Assembly: GCA_964398915.1 (NCBI GenBank) | Contig: CAYNOR010000002.1 | Coordinates: forward strand, 186,001-250,000 | DNA from: Tichowtungia sp964398915 | GTDB lineage: Bacteria; Verrucomicrobiota; Kiritimatiellia; Kiritimatiellales; Tichowtungiaceae | DNA length: 64,000 nt | Direction: 5' to 3' | In this document: one piece after another, positions 24,317 to 33,340 of the stretch | How positions within the stretch are numbered: the first letter of the stretch is position 1 | Layout: each line of letters starts with the position of its first letter | Translations under genes and position numbers: made by a program | The notes under the pieces: model-generated | What the model saw: only the letters and a program-made list of their open reading frames with translations | Databases searched by the model: none | Told to the model about the DNA's origin: nothing

Positions 24317-24598
24317 ATCAGGCGGTGAGTTTTAGTACGAACTTTCGCCTTGGCGCATTTGAGTTACTGTTGCGACCAAAGAACGATGGCACATCCATCA
24401 CTCCGGTTTTGTGCTGGAAAATCGAAGAAGCTGGTCGCCGGACCGCGCTATCCACGATCCCAGGAAAGTTCTCTTTCCATTATTCGTCATTCGTCATGAC
24501 TGCAGAATCCGATCGGGGTTTTCCCTCTCTGGAAAAACAAACAGTCACAAAATACGAGGGTTAATTTTTGAGCGAACCAGCACGGGATAATATCTTTT
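24317..24598. other. Non-coding region between rep and lepB, holding the right element junction
   Basis: No gene is supported. A perfect 6-bp hairpin GGAAAG/CTTTCC with a TTCT loop lies at 24463-24478, followed by the reiterated word ATTCGTCATTCGTCAT (24482-24497), which resembles host-type spacer micro-repeats elsewhere in the window. The phage-host junction is probably at or left of this point, and the phage origin or rep promoter likely lies to the left. Confidence 0.4.
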
Positions 24599-25738
24599 TT
24601 AGTGGCTGGTTTCCGCAAATCCGGCGCGGTCAAATGGCCAGCAGACAAAGAATGCCGGGCCAAGTATCTGCCGGCGATTTACGGCGCCAAAATAACGTCC
24701 ATCTAAACTGCTTTCGGTATTGTCGCCAAAGAAAAGATATTCATCGTTGGCTGTTGTAATCGAGTCGCCAGGTTTTGCAATCAGCGGTGTCGGCGGTGTT
24801 GGATGGGCAAACTGGTAACCTTTATAATTCTCAGTATTGAAAATTTTATCGAAGCGGGGATCGGTCGGTTTTTCACCGTTTACGAGTAAAAGTTTTGGCG
24901 CGACCGAAATAGTTTCGTTAGGTAATCCAACCATGCGCTTGATGTAATAAGCGTCCTTACGAACCTGCGGATGGGACAGTTCCCTGGTGTCGAATACTGC
25001 GATATCTCCCCTCTTCGGACGGATAAAATTATATTTGAAGCGATTAACCAGAATGTAGTCGCCGCTTTTAATTAAACTTCCAGCAAGAACATCACCTTTA
25101 TTGATTGGTTTCCCAATGAGCGATAACAGACGTTCTCTGTTTTCCATTATAAGATTTGCCGGAATTTTGTGTGGAACATCATTGATATGAAGTGTGTAGT
25201 ACGTTCTGCCTTCATTGGTTTGCAAATCCAGTCCGGTGACTTTGCCAAAATTACTTGTGGTTTTTAAATATCCACTGGTTTTTGCCCGTACCGTTTGTTG
25301 CCGTTCTCCGAATAAAATTATATTGGCAATACGAGCAACCAGATTGTCACTGGGAATCGTTGGTTCTTGCTGAACGGTGATGCCATACAGCGTTGGTTGC
25401 ATCGAGCCGGTCGGAATTTTAAATGGTTGAAAGAAATAGGCTCGAATCGCCATGGCCGCGGCAATCGCAACAAAAAGCACTTCGACGTTTTCACGCACTT
25501 TGGCATGCTTTTTCGGCGGCGCCACTTTTTCACAGGCTTTAATAACGGCTTCGCCCGCGGATTCCATCAGCTCCCCTGCCCCGCTCTTGCGCGCTTCACG
25601 GGCAGCGGCTTCCAATCGGTTTAACTGCGCAAGGTTTTCCGGATCAGCGATGTCTTCATGCATATGCCGAACGTGCTTGGCATAGTGTAGAACTTCCTTG
25701 AGTTCTTTGCGCGTCTGACGGATTTTAAAAAATTTCAT
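24599..25738 (-). CDS. lepB: Signal peptidase I
   Basis: 379 residues, longer than the usual 250-320. An N-terminal charged helical extension of about 80 residues precedes a membrane segment (VLFVAIAAAMAIRAYFF). The catalytic serine is in IPTGSMQPTL (Ser112) and the general-base lysine in YYIKRMVGLP (Lys267). The C-terminal box FFGDNTESSLDGRYFG is present. It removes Sec/Tat signal peptides on the outer face of the inner membrane. It is the first host gene beyond the integrated element. Confidence 0.95.
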   Translation of the reverse strand: MKFFKIRQTRKELKEVLHYAKHVRHMHEDIADPENLAQLNRLEAAAREARKSGAGELMESAGEAVIKACEKVAPPKKHAKVRENVEVLFVAIAAAMAIRAYFFQPFKIPTGSMQPTLYGITVQQEPTIPSDNLVARIANIILFGERQQTVRAKTSGYLKTTSNFGKVTGLDLQTNEGRTYYTLHINDVPHKIPANLIMENRERLLSLIGKPINKGDVLAGSLIKSGDYILVNRFKYNFIRPKRGDIAVFDTRELSHPQVRKDAYYIKRMVGLPNETISVAPKLLLVNGEKPTDPRFDKIFNTENYKGYQFAHPTPPTPLIAKPGDSITTANDEYLFFGDNTESSLDGRYFGAVNRRQILGPAFFVCWPFDRAGFAETSH

Positions 25739-25834
25739 GGTTAAGCATGGAATGTTGGAATTCTGGAATTTTGGAACATTGGGAAATAAAACCCCATCAT
25801 TCCACCACCCCTCTACTCCATCATTCCAATCTCC
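25739..25834. repeat. Spacer made of GGAAT-type micro-repeats
   Basis: The lepA-lepB spacer reiterates GGAAT(G/T)NTGGAAT-like words on one half (ATGGAATGTTGGAATTCTGG) and their complements (CATCATTCCACC, CCATCATTCCAAT) on the other. A similar composition occurs at 50160-50280. Confidence 0.5.
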
Positions 25835-27640
25835 TTATTCTTGTTTCGTTTTGAGCACCGCGATGAACGCTTCTTGAGGAATATTTACCTTACCAATGCT
25901 CTTCATTTTCTTTTTGCCTTCTTTTTGGCGCTCGAGCAGTTTTCGTTTGCGGGAAATATCACCGCCATAGCACTTGGCCGTTACATCCTTACGGTAGGCT
26001 TGAATAGTTTCGCGAGCGATGATTTTCCCGCCGAGCGCGGCCTGAATGGCGACAGAAAAGGCCTGTTTGGGAATGACATCTTTGAGCGATTCGCACATCT
26101 GACGTCCACGCGGAACTGCTTTAGACCGGTGAACAATAGACGAAAAAGCGTCAACGGGCTCACTGTGGATCAGGATATCCATTTTAACCAAATCAGACAA
26201 CCGGTAGTCAGCATATTCATAATCCATCGAGGCGTAGCCCCGGCTAAGACTCTTGAGACGGTCATAGAAATCGATTAGCACTTCATTAAGCGGCAGATCA
26301 CACGTGAGCATGACACGCATGGCATCAATTGAATCGGTGTGTGTTATTTCCCCGCGTTTTTCCATGACCAGCTTCATCATTTCACCCAGACAAACGGTTG
26401 GAGTGATAATGGTGGCCTTAATAAAAGGCTCTTCCATCGTTTCAATCACGGTTGGATCCGGCAGGTAGGTTGGGTTGTCGATTTCACGTACTTCACCGCT
26501 TTTCAGATTAATACGGTAAACAACATTCGGGTAGGAAGCGATGATATCGAGGTCGAATTCGCGACGCAGTCGCTCCTGTACAATCTCCATGTGGAGCAAC
26601 CCGAGGAATCCGCAACGAAAACCAAATCCAAGCGCCACAGAAGATTCCGACTGATACGAGAAGGCTGCGTCATTTAGACGCAGTTTATCGAGGCTCTTGC
26701 CGAGTTTTTCATAATCACTGGTTTCAATCGGATATATCCCGGCAAAAACCATCGGATGGATTTCCTTAAAACCCGGCAAGGCATTCGAGGCTGGATTGCG
26801 CACCGTCGTGAGGGTATCACCGATTTGAATTTCTGCGGAATCCTTGATATTGGCTATTACATAGCCGACCGAGCCTTCGGTCAGTTCCTTGCGCACTGCC
26901 ATGTTCGGGGTAAAAACGCCGACCTCTTTAATTTCATACTCAAGTCCGGTACTCATCATGCGCACTTTTTCACCGGCCTTGAGGTGTCCGCTGAAAAGCC
27001 GCATATACACTACCACACCGCGAAAGGCGTCGTATTTTGAGTCAAAAACAAGCCCGCGCACAGCATCATCTGCTGCCGGTTTTGGCGGAGGAATGCGTTC
27101 TACAACGGCCTCAAGTAGTTCGGCGACACCTTTGCCTGACTTGGCACTGACCTCCAAACAGTTCGTTGCATCAATAGCAAGCAACTCTTCGATTTGACGC
27201 GCAACCAGTTCAGGCTGGGCATTAGGCAATTCAACTTTGTTCAAAACGGGCACAACCGTCAGATTATGCTCTGCGGCCAGAAAGGCATTAGAGACCGTTT
27301 GTGCTTCGACGCCTTGCGCTGCATCCACCACCAGAATGGCTCCTTCACACGCCTGAAGACTACGGGATACTTCGTAGGAAAAATCCACGTGTCCGGGGGT
27401 GTCGATTAAATTGAACGTGTAACACTGCCCGTTTTTAGCGGTGTACTTCATCGTTACCGGATGCGCTTTAATGGTAATACCGCGCTCGCGCTCTAAGTCC
27501 ATTGCGTCGAGCACCTGCTCTTTCATCTTGCGATCTTCGATTGTGCCGGTCAGCTGAAGAATGCGATCGGCCAGTGTCGATTTGCCATGGTCGATGTGTG
27601 CGATGATGGAAAAATTACGAATTCTGGAAAGGTCAGTCAT
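25835..27640 (-). CDS. lepA: Elongation factor 4 (ribosomal back-translocase)
   Basis: 601 residues. The GTPase motifs are AHIDHGKSTLADRI (G1), DTPGHVDFSYEVSRSL (G3) and NKVELPNA (G4). The LepA-specific C-terminal domain ends with KRKLLERQKEGKKKMKSIGK. It acts on the ribosome under stress. Length matches the family. Downstream lepB on the same strand is a common pairing. Confidence 0.97.
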   Translation of the reverse strand: MTDLSRIRNFSIIAHIDHGKSTLADRILQLTGTIEDRKMKEQVLDAMDLERERGITIKAHPVTMKYTAKNGQCYTFNLIDTPGHVDFSYEVSRSLQACEGAILVVDAAQGVEAQTVSNAFLAAEHNLTVVPVLNKVELPNAQPELVARQIEELLAIDATNCLEVSAKSGKGVAELLEAVVERIPPPKPAADDAVRGLVFDSKYDAFRGVVVYMRLFSGHLKAGEKVRMMSTGLEYEIKEVGVFTPNMAVRKELTEGSVGYVIANIKDSAEIQIGDTLTTVRNPASNALPGFKEIHPMVFAGIYPIETSDYEKLGKSLDKLRLNDAAFSYQSESSVALGFGFRCGFLGLLHMEIVQERLRREFDLDIIASYPNVVYRINLKSGEVREIDNPTYLPDPTVIETMEEPFIKATIITPTVCLGEMMKLVMEKRGEITHTDSIDAMRVMLTCDLPLNEVLIDFYDRLKSLSRGYASMDYEYADYRLSDLVKMDILIHSEPVDAFSSIVHRSKAVPRGRQMCESLKDVIPKQAFSVAIQAALGGKIIARETIQAYRKDVTAKCYGGDISRKRKLLERQKEGKKKMKSIGKVNIPQEAFIAVLKTKQE

Positions 27641-27715
27641 AATATAAATCGTTCAAATCGTTAAATTCGTTAAACCGTCCCGGAGGGACTCGTTGAAATC
27701 GTTACCCTTTTCAGC

Positions 27716-28396
27716 TTAATCTGCAACCCGTGCACCATAGACCGCTTCGGCACTTGCACGCATCTGCGCCACAGCGGCGGCCATATCCGCCGCTTTAAAC
27801 AATGAGGTTCCGGCCACAAACAGATTGGCACCATGCGCCGCCGCCGGTTTAACAGTTTCCTGATCAATGCCGCCATCAATAGAAATCAACAGATCAGGGT
27901 ATCGACGGCGGATTTCAGCGACTTTGGCTTCGGCGGCGTTAATATATTTTTGTCCGCCAAATCCGGGATTAACCGACATGATAAGAACTTCATCCACCAG
28001 TCCTTTTCCCAGACACTGGAAAATAGTCTCAACCGGTGTCGGCGGATTCACCGTGATTCCGGCTTTGCAACCGAGATCGCGGATTTTCCGGAGAGTGTCT
28101 TCCACATCGCATTCCGCCTCAATGTGGATCAGAATTGTATCTGAACCGGCTTTAGCGAAGGCTTTGATGTGATTTTGCGGACGCAAAAGCATCAGGTGAA
28201 CGTCCAGTGGTAAATTCGTTACGCTGTTTGCCATAGCAACCACAGCCGGTCCCATGCTGATATTCGGCACGAAAACGCCATCCATTACATCCACATGAAT
28301 CTGGTCGGCCCCTGCCCTCTCACATTGGCGGATGGCGGCTTCCAGATTTCCCATATCGGCCGCCAGAATAGACGGCATAATTTCAATTTTCAGCAT
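27716..28396 (-). CDS. rpe: Ribulose-phosphate 3-epimerase
   Basis: 226 residues from the ATG at 28396, chosen over the upstream in-frame start at 28453 because GGGAAG lies just ahead and the conserved fold begins at IMPSILAADMG. The TIM barrel shows HVDVMDGVFVPNISMGP, MLLRPQNHI, VNPGFGGQKYI and SIDGGI, which hold the metal ligands and acid/base Asp residues. It interconverts ribulose-5-P and xylulose-5-P in the pentose phosphate pathway, as does the path fed by zwf at 53 kb. Confidence 0.96.
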   Translation of the reverse strand: MLKIEIMPSILAADMGNLEAAIRQCERAGADQIHVDVMDGVFVPNISMGPAVVAMANSVTNLPLDVHLMLLRPQNHIKAFAKAGSDTILIHIEAECDVEDTLRKIRDLGCKAGITVNPPTPVETIFQCLGKGLVDEVLIMSVNPGFGGQKYINAAEAKVAEIRRRYPDLLISIDGGIDQETVKPAAAHGANLFVAGTSLFKAADMAAAVAQMRASAEAVYGARVAD

Positions 28397-28483
28397 ATTC
28401 TTCCCTGTAAAAACGTGAGCAAGGAAGCTACCTAACCCAGTATAAAAAAGCAAGAAGAGCGGGGGTTATTCGCTGGTATGCAA

Positions 28484-28516
28484 AAAAACCCGCCCGGAAA
28501 CTCGGGGCGGGTTTTT
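28484..28516. terminator. Bidirectional terminator
   Basis: A perfect 12-bp stem AAAAACCCGCCC/GGGCGGGTTTTT with a 9-nt loop lies between the lpoB-like gene and rpe. On the minus strand it terminates the lipoprotein cluster. Confidence 0.92.
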
Positions 28517-28536
28517 AACGGCTAACCGCTGGTGTG

Positions 28537-29139
28537 CTACCATCCTACAACAGGACGAGTGCTGGCCTTGCGAATTTCCTGTTCATCCGCCCATACAATT
28601 TCGCCGCTCTTGATATCCTTCAGGATCATAGAAAATTTATAGTATTGATCTGTCGTACGCCCTGTTGTGTTTTTAATTTCAGATAGTGCGCCGGTCAAAT
28701 ACATATCCAGCGCAGTCTGCTGTCCGGCTTTCACCGCCTTTGACGGATCAACCAGACCCAGCTGATTTTCCTGATTCATGCGTTCAACATCAACGGCTGC
28801 AGTTCCGGTTGACGAACGGTCCACAAACCGGAATGTCCCGGAACGGAGAAGTTGCATGCGGACTGACTCGGTGAGACTGGCCATATCGATATGCTGTGTC
28901 GTACGGTTTTGCATTGGTTCAACATCCAGCACCGGACGCCGATTGCTGACGAACTCTTTTACACCGGGAGCAACAAGGAGTGATTCCACCATTTTTTCAA
29001 CGGTCCGCCGGATATCCTGCGGCTCAATTTTAGTTGTCGCCGCCGTACGATCAAGCGGCACTTCCTGAACCCGGGTTCGGCACCCGCTCAACACAGCAAC
29101 ACAGCACAGCAGACAGATCGGCAAAACTGATTTTTTCAT
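28537..29139 (-). CDS. LpoB-like penicillin-binding protein activator lipoprotein
   Basis: 200 residues from the ATG at 29139, with AAAGGA nine bases upstream. A lipoprotein signal (LPICLLCCVAVLSGC) is followed by an LpoB/CsgG-like domain (SNRRPVLDVEPMQNRTTQHI, SLTESVRMQLLRSGTFRFVD, LDMYLTGALSEI, FSMILKDIKSGEIVWADEQE). LpoB activates PBP1-type synthases from the outer membrane. It ends the cluster of YcfL-, COG3014- and CsgG-type genes. Confidence 0.85.
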   Translation of the reverse strand: MKKSVLPICLLCCVAVLSGCRTRVQEVPLDRTAATTKIEPQDIRRTVEKMVESLLVAPGVKEFVSNRRPVLDVEPMQNRTTQHIDMASLTESVRMQLLRSGTFRFVDRSSTGTAAVDVERMNQENQLGLVDPSKAVKAGQQTALDMYLTGALSEIKNTTGRTTDQYYKFSMILKDIKSGEIVWADEQEIRKASTRPVVGW

Positions 29140-29157
29140 ATATATTATTCCTTTCAA

Positions 29158-29580
29158 TTATTCAGCCTGAGATGTTTCACGAATACGCACCTTGGAAGAA
29201 ACTGCTGCTGGTGAATTGGCAACACCGGTTACCGTCACCTCATCGCGTCCTTCAATAATCAGATTACGATACGTTTTAGTTTGGGGATCTAGCTCCATAC
29301 CGTTGGCATCAAACCAGCAGATGCGATAATCCACACGGAGCCGTTTACTGCGATCAGATACCAGCGTGATATGAACCCGTTTGAGACCGTTAACCTCATC
29401 ATAGGTTGTTTTCGTTACATCCACACGATGTGCCAAACGAGCATTTTCCGCGATAATAGACGATGAGCCAGTCAAATGATCTGTTTTAACGGTGGTTCCG
29501 GAAGTATTTCTGCAGCCCGTCAGGCCGGTTGCGCCGGAGGCCAGAATGGCGGCGGCGATCATGTATTTTGATATTTTCAT
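29158..29580 (-). CDS. YcfL-like (DUF1425) lipoprotein
   Basis: 140 residues. A lipobox (GATGLTGC) near residue 23 and a beta-sandwich domain (RVHITLVSDRSKRLRVDYRI, CWFDANGMELDP) match the YcfL family, which commonly accompanies LpoB (YcfM). It overlaps the upstream gene by 4 bp and lies 18 bp ahead of the lpoB-like start. Its precise function is unknown. Confidence 0.78.
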   Translation of the reverse strand: MKISKYMIAAAILASGATGLTGCRNTSGTTVKTDHLTGSSSIIAENARLAHRVDVTKTTYDEVNGLKRVHITLVSDRSKRLRVDYRICWFDANGMELDPQTKTYRNLIIEGRDEVTVTGVANSPAAVSSKVRIRETSQAE

Positions 29581-31151
29581 AGTGAGGTCTCCTTGCTTCC
29601 TTCGCTGGTTACTGAATCAACTGCCGGGTTTGTAGAATCCTGTGCGCCGAAAGAACCCAGTATTCCGTTTGTCCAAAATGGATTATTAAACTGCTGATAG
29701 GTCGGTGGCAATCCTTTACCTGATAATGAGGCGGTCGCGGAGACAGCGATGCCCCCGGTGTCGGCAATCCAAATCAGACGGGTTTCACCTTCAGAGACTG
29801 TCATGGGAAATGTTAACGTCGCCCCGCTCACCGAACTGCGGCATTCCAATGTATGTGCACCAGGCGAAATTGATCCGCGGTACAGATGGGTCACCATTGG
29901 AATGGAATACCATGCCCGGGTGTCTGCCGTGGTAGCCAGTGAGGATGCTGCATTGATCGCCATCATGCCGATTTTCACGAAGTCGTCATTTTGATTATTG
30001 GCCGCCTGCTGCATAGCCACTTTGGTTATGGCCCGTGTCACATTACGTACAACCACGCCCGGGATTTTATCTTTCAGGTCGCGATAAGCCAGCGATTGAA
30101 GATAAACGGCAGGTTCAGTGACACCGAGTTCCGTTCCGCTGTCTGAAATAGCAAGAGGTACAGGTGTATAGGCGGAATCGTTGTAAACGGCGAAGTCGGC
30201 CGCTACCAGTGTGATTGCACCGCGAAAATCAGGAATCGGAATTGGAATTTTAACTGCCTGACGTTGCGAGATTAGAGACTCCTCGTAAAGCACCACAACT
30301 TCGGTCGATCCACGCGTCAGATTTTTTACATCCATATTATGTTGAAGGACCAGATCGACGAACGACTGCCGGTCCTGAGTCTGCAGCAGGCGGAGAAAAT
30401 CTTTAAGAATACATGCATTCCCAGGGGTCAGTTCCCACGCTTTGCGGTAGCAGAGAGATGCATTGGCATTATCGCCCTGCTTTTCAAAAACCAGCCCGCA
30501 AAAATACCAGACCATACCGTTCTCATACGCGCTACGCGTCCGTTCCAGTGCAGGCCCCATGACTTCCATTTTCGATTGAACAGTCTCCATCACCTTGGCA
30601 TTGGCTTCCGCCCGTTTTTGATCTGTCTCTTCCTGCGCGCCTGCTACTTCTTTCGAATATTTTTCAGCGATCGCATCCTGCGCAAAAACCGTCCGGCGCA
30701 TTTCGACCGCCGCGCCGCCCGGGTCGCCGCTGAACAGGTAATTCAGCGTTTGGTAATGAAGCAGCTGGATGAGTTCATACGGTGAAATCTCGTATTTACG
30801 CACCGTATCATCCGCAATCGTTGAAGCAGCGACAGTTGCGCCAACCGACCCGACCCGGATAGCCGGCCCGGTTTCGGTTTCCTCAAGAATTTTATCAATA
30901 GCTGCTGCAAAATTGGTCCGGCTGGCTGCAAAGTCACCGGCCAGCATTTTTATGCGCCCGGTCTCAAGATACCCTAGATCTTTGCTGAACACACCGTGTT
31001 TCAGCTTTTCGGACCATTGTAATGCTGCGGCTGTATCGCCGGTTTTAAGCTGTGCAATGGCCGTACAGGCATTTTTACTGTGCGTAGCACAACCGGCCGT
31101 CAGCAAGGCAATTCCGGCGAGAAAAAATCCAAAAGTAAGAGATGGCCTCAT
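29577..31151 (-). CDS. COG3014-like lipoprotein
   Basis: 524 residues with lipobox ALLTAGC. The first 280 residues are helical and TPR-like (ALQWSEKLKHGVFSKDLGYL, NASLCYRKAWELTPGNACIL); the C-terminal half is beta-rich and includes GSISPGAHTLECRSSVSGAT. Such proteins accompany YcfL- and LpoB-type lipoproteins in several phyla and are thought to act in envelope maintenance. No catalytic motif is visible. Confidence 0.7.
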   Translation of the reverse strand: MRPSLTFGFFLAGIALLTAGCATHSKNACTAIAQLKTGDTAAALQWSEKLKHGVFSKDLGYLETGRIKMLAGDFAASRTNFAAAIDKILEETETGPAIRVGSVGATVAASTIADDTVRKYEISPYELIQLLHYQTLNYLFSGDPGGAAVEMRRTVFAQDAIAEKYSKEVAGAQEETDQKRAEANAKVMETVQSKMEVMGPALERTRSAYENGMVWYFCGLVFEKQGDNANASLCYRKAWELTPGNACILKDFLRLLQTQDRQSFVDLVLQHNMDVKNLTRGSTEVVVLYEESLISQRQAVKIPIPIPDFRGAITLVAADFAVYNDSAYTPVPLAISDSGTELGVTEPAVYLQSLAYRDLKDKIPGVVVRNVTRAITKVAMQQAANNQNDDFVKIGMMAINAASSLATTADTRAWYSIPMVTHLYRGSISPGAHTLECRSSVSGATLTFPMTVSEGETRLIWIADTGGIAVSATASLSGKGLPPTYQQFNNPFWTNGILGSFGAQDSTNPAVDSVTSEGSKETSL

Positions 31152-31157
31152 TCGCGA

Positions 31158-32393
31158 TCACTGTCCGACGGCGTTAATCAGCCCTTCCTGACGGAGCTCG
31201 TTTTTCTCGAGATTGATCTCGCTGCCTTTGCTGCCGACGGAGACATCACGCCACGCCGCCGTGTCGAAATTAACTTTCACTCCTTTCAGAGCCATGGCCT
31301 CGGCATAATCTTTAGCAATCTGAGCTCTCAGTCTTTCCAATGATTGGAACTTCTGCAGTCCCGCATCGGAAAGCTCTAAAGCCACCTTAAAGTTGCTGCC
31401 GTTCTGAATCGTGACGGTCTGTTGCCAGTCCTTCATCCAGGCACGCTTTACACGCAACTGATGCAGTCCCGGAGCAACCTGGAAGGTTCCCGGTGAAGAA
31501 CCGACGGTTGCACCGTCAATCTCAACCGTAGCACCGCCGACGACGCGGCGCATTTCATCAAGCAAATCGTTCGGTGCACGCGCACCGGCTTCCAGACCCT
31601 GAATCAGCTCGTCAATCGTTGTGCTAACCGTAAAACTGACCATCTGGACTGAAGCGGCTTCAATACGACGCCATGATTTGGCTTTATCGGCAATTTTTGC
31701 ACCGGTCTCACTCGCCCAGACATCCAGCAGATCATTGTAATAAACGCTGGCGTCGGTGCCGGCTGCATTTTCCGCCGTAGCTGGAATCTTACGCGTCCAG
31801 TTGTCGCCATAAACAGAGGATCCTTGCACCGCTTCACTAACTTTAACTGTCATGCGAAGTGTGAAGCTCATCATCTGTTTGCCACCCACCATAAGCGCCG
31901 CGCGGTCAGCAGAAATGATCGAAGCCACCATAATGTAATCCGCACCCAGCATCTGACCCACACGAACCGTCGAGCCACCAGTGAAAACGCCGTCAATCAG
32001 TCCAGCGCGCTCTTCCGCCGTCGTTACTTTAAACCGATTAAAACTAGAGGCAATTTCCGCCTGATCCATGACAATCATCCCTGCCCCGGCCAGTTCAGCG
32101 GAGATACGGTCGCGAACGCCGTCAACCATATCGTCCATACCGGCGACTTTGGTCTGGTTCTTCACAAAAATAGCAATCTTCGGATTAGGCACTGATACCA
32201 GTGTCGCTTCACGAACGGCATTTACTGAAACAACTTTCATATCGGGATTAGCTGCTTGAACCTGATCTTTGAAAGCCTGCAGCTCTGCGGAATTTGCGGG
32301 ATTAACCGGTTGTGAAACTGTGGCGGCATTCTGAGCAAACGTTACAGCACCAGTCAGGCAGACAGCGGCAATAATAGTTTTTTTGATATTCAT
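31158..32393 (-). CDS. Secreted CsgG-like protein with a PEGA domain
   Basis: 411 residues. A Sec signal (IIAAVCLTGAVTFAQN) is followed by a CsgG/LpoB-like region (IAIFVKNQTKVAGMDDMVDG, VRVGQMLGADYIMVASIIS) and a C-terminal PEGA domain (GATVEIDGATVGSSPGTFQV, GLHQLRVKRAWMKDWQQTV). PEGA domains are found in surface and wall-associated proteins. AGGAGA precedes the ATG. It lies upstream in the LpoB-type cluster, so a role in envelope assembly is likely but unproved. Confidence 0.72.
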   Translation of the reverse strand: MNIKKTIIAAVCLTGAVTFAQNAATVSQPVNPANSAELQAFKDQVQAANPDMKVVSVNAVREATLVSVPNPKIAIFVKNQTKVAGMDDMVDGVRDRISAELAGAGMIVMDQAEIASSFNRFKVTTAEERAGLIDGVFTGGSTVRVGQMLGADYIMVASIISADRAALMVGGKQMMSFTLRMTVKVSEAVQGSSVYGDNWTRKIPATAENAAGTDASVYYNDLLDVWASETGAKIADKAKSWRRIEAASVQMVSFTVSTTIDELIQGLEAGARAPNDLLDEMRRVVGGATVEIDGATVGSSPGTFQVAPGLHQLRVKRAWMKDWQQTVTIQNGSNFKVALELSDAGLQKFQSLERLRAQIAKDYAEAMALKGVKVNFDTAAWRDVSVGSKGSEINLEKNELRQEGLINAVGQ

Positions 32394-32408
32394 AAGTCTC
32401 CTTATAGA

Positions 32409-32897
32409 TTAGAAGAAGCAGTTGAAGATAGGCAGGAACGAAAGATCATTATTTTGAATTACGTTAACGACACCAACCTGAAAGCCCCTCATGAGCCGGG
32501 TATTATTGATCAGCCCGATCTGAATGCCGGACATATCATCGGCACCATTATAGAGACCAATCTGAAAGGCTGACGCCTTATCAGCAACATTCACCAGTCC
32601 AACTTGAAGCCCTGTAAATCTCTTTCCGACTGTATTCACCAAACCAACAGCCAGACCTGTTTCATCCCCGGTAGCGCAATTCACCAGACCGATATCCAGC
32701 CCGGTTAAATTCCTGCACTTACCGTAAAGTAGATCGATTCGAAGACCGCCGACATCCCACTCCTCAGAAGGAACCTGAGCCGGATTAAAGAGACTGAACA
32801 TAACAGGCGTCATAGAAACCGGTTCTTCAGCGGAAATTTTTTGAACACCGGCGACCAGTGCCAACGCGACAATCATCATTAACCACATATTTCTCAT
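32409..32897 (-). CDS. Secreted protein with GLxxGLVN repeats (LA_2272-type)
   Basis: 162 residues. A signal peptide (MIVALALVAGVQKISAEE) is followed by six roughly 19-residue repeats each built around GLDIGLVN, GLAVGLVN, GLQVGLVN, FQIGLYN, IQIGLIN and FQVGVVN, the pattern of LA_2272-type surface repeat proteins. These likely form a beta-rich, solenoid or outer-membrane-associated structure. CAGGAGGAACAGC before the ATG gives a strong ribosome-binding site. It starts the leftward cluster. Confidence 0.75.
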   Translation of the reverse strand: MRNMWLMMIVALALVAGVQKISAEEPVSMTPVMFSLFNPAQVPSEEWDVGGLRIDLLYGKCRNLTGLDIGLVNCATGDETGLAVGLVNTVGKRFTGLQVGLVNVADKASAFQIGLYNGADDMSGIQIGLINNTRLMRGFQVGVVNVIQNNDLSFLPIFNCFF

Positions 32898-33340
32898 GCT
32901 GTTCCTCCTGATTTATGCAGGCATTCGTCGCCTGAATTTCGAGCGCATTCTGAGAATATGAGCCTTTAAAAACAAGAAGAAACCATGGGTATCCAGTGAA
33001 TATTGGAATTGATGAATACTGAAAGATTCGGCTGAACTGAAACCTATTGCTCCGGCATTTAAATATTGAGGGTTCGGGAAAATTAACAATGGCCACCAGA
33101 AACACGAAAAGGCACAAAACAAACATTCGCCCGAAATCTTCTTTGTGATTTCTTGTGTTTTTCGTGGCAAACAAGACTACATGCCCTCTACCCTCCGTTA
33201 CCCTTTGCGGCCTTCTGTAGAGATACGAGTTCAGTTGATTCATTGAGAGAAGTTCGGGTTTCAATTTGCCAGCAGCAAAAAGCTCAACTAAACTGCGCGC
33301 AAAGAAGGGAGAGTCAAACCAACTCCCTAAAGGAGGATCC
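32898..33340. other. Spacer between divergent units with micro-repeats
   Basis: No gene is supported. Words such as CACGAAAAGGCACAAAAC (33102-33119) and its rough complement CTTGTGTTTTTCGTGGC (33152-33168) recur. The promoters of the leftward lipoprotein cluster and of the rightward TRL-like gene should lie here; none stands out by eye. Confidence 0.4.

Larger units (their letters stand above)
16630..24478. mobile_element. Integrated inovirus-like (filamentous phage-like) element at dif
   Basis: About 7.8 kb, all genes on the minus strand: rolling-circle initiator, SSB, a hydrophobic-segment protein, a short P-loop assembly/packaging ATPase, HicAB, then at least nine small genes for secreted, membrane or lipoprotein products with overlapping starts and stops. 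No integrase, capsid, portal, terminase or tail gene is seen. This gene set, the size, and the adjacent dif site fit filamentous phages that integrate through host XerCD. The right boundary is not certain: no convincing second dif was found, and host-type spacer sequence seems to begin near 24478. The short ATPase without a membrane segment is unusual for inoviruses, so another tailless phage type remains possible. Confidence 0.72.

Noticed and set aside
24480..24490. TTATTCGTCAT as the second XerC half-site at the right phage junction
   Set aside because: Eight of 11 matches in one arm only; the adjoining 11-bp arm does not resemble a XerD site, and the word belongs to a run of ATTCGTC micro-repeats that look like host spacer.
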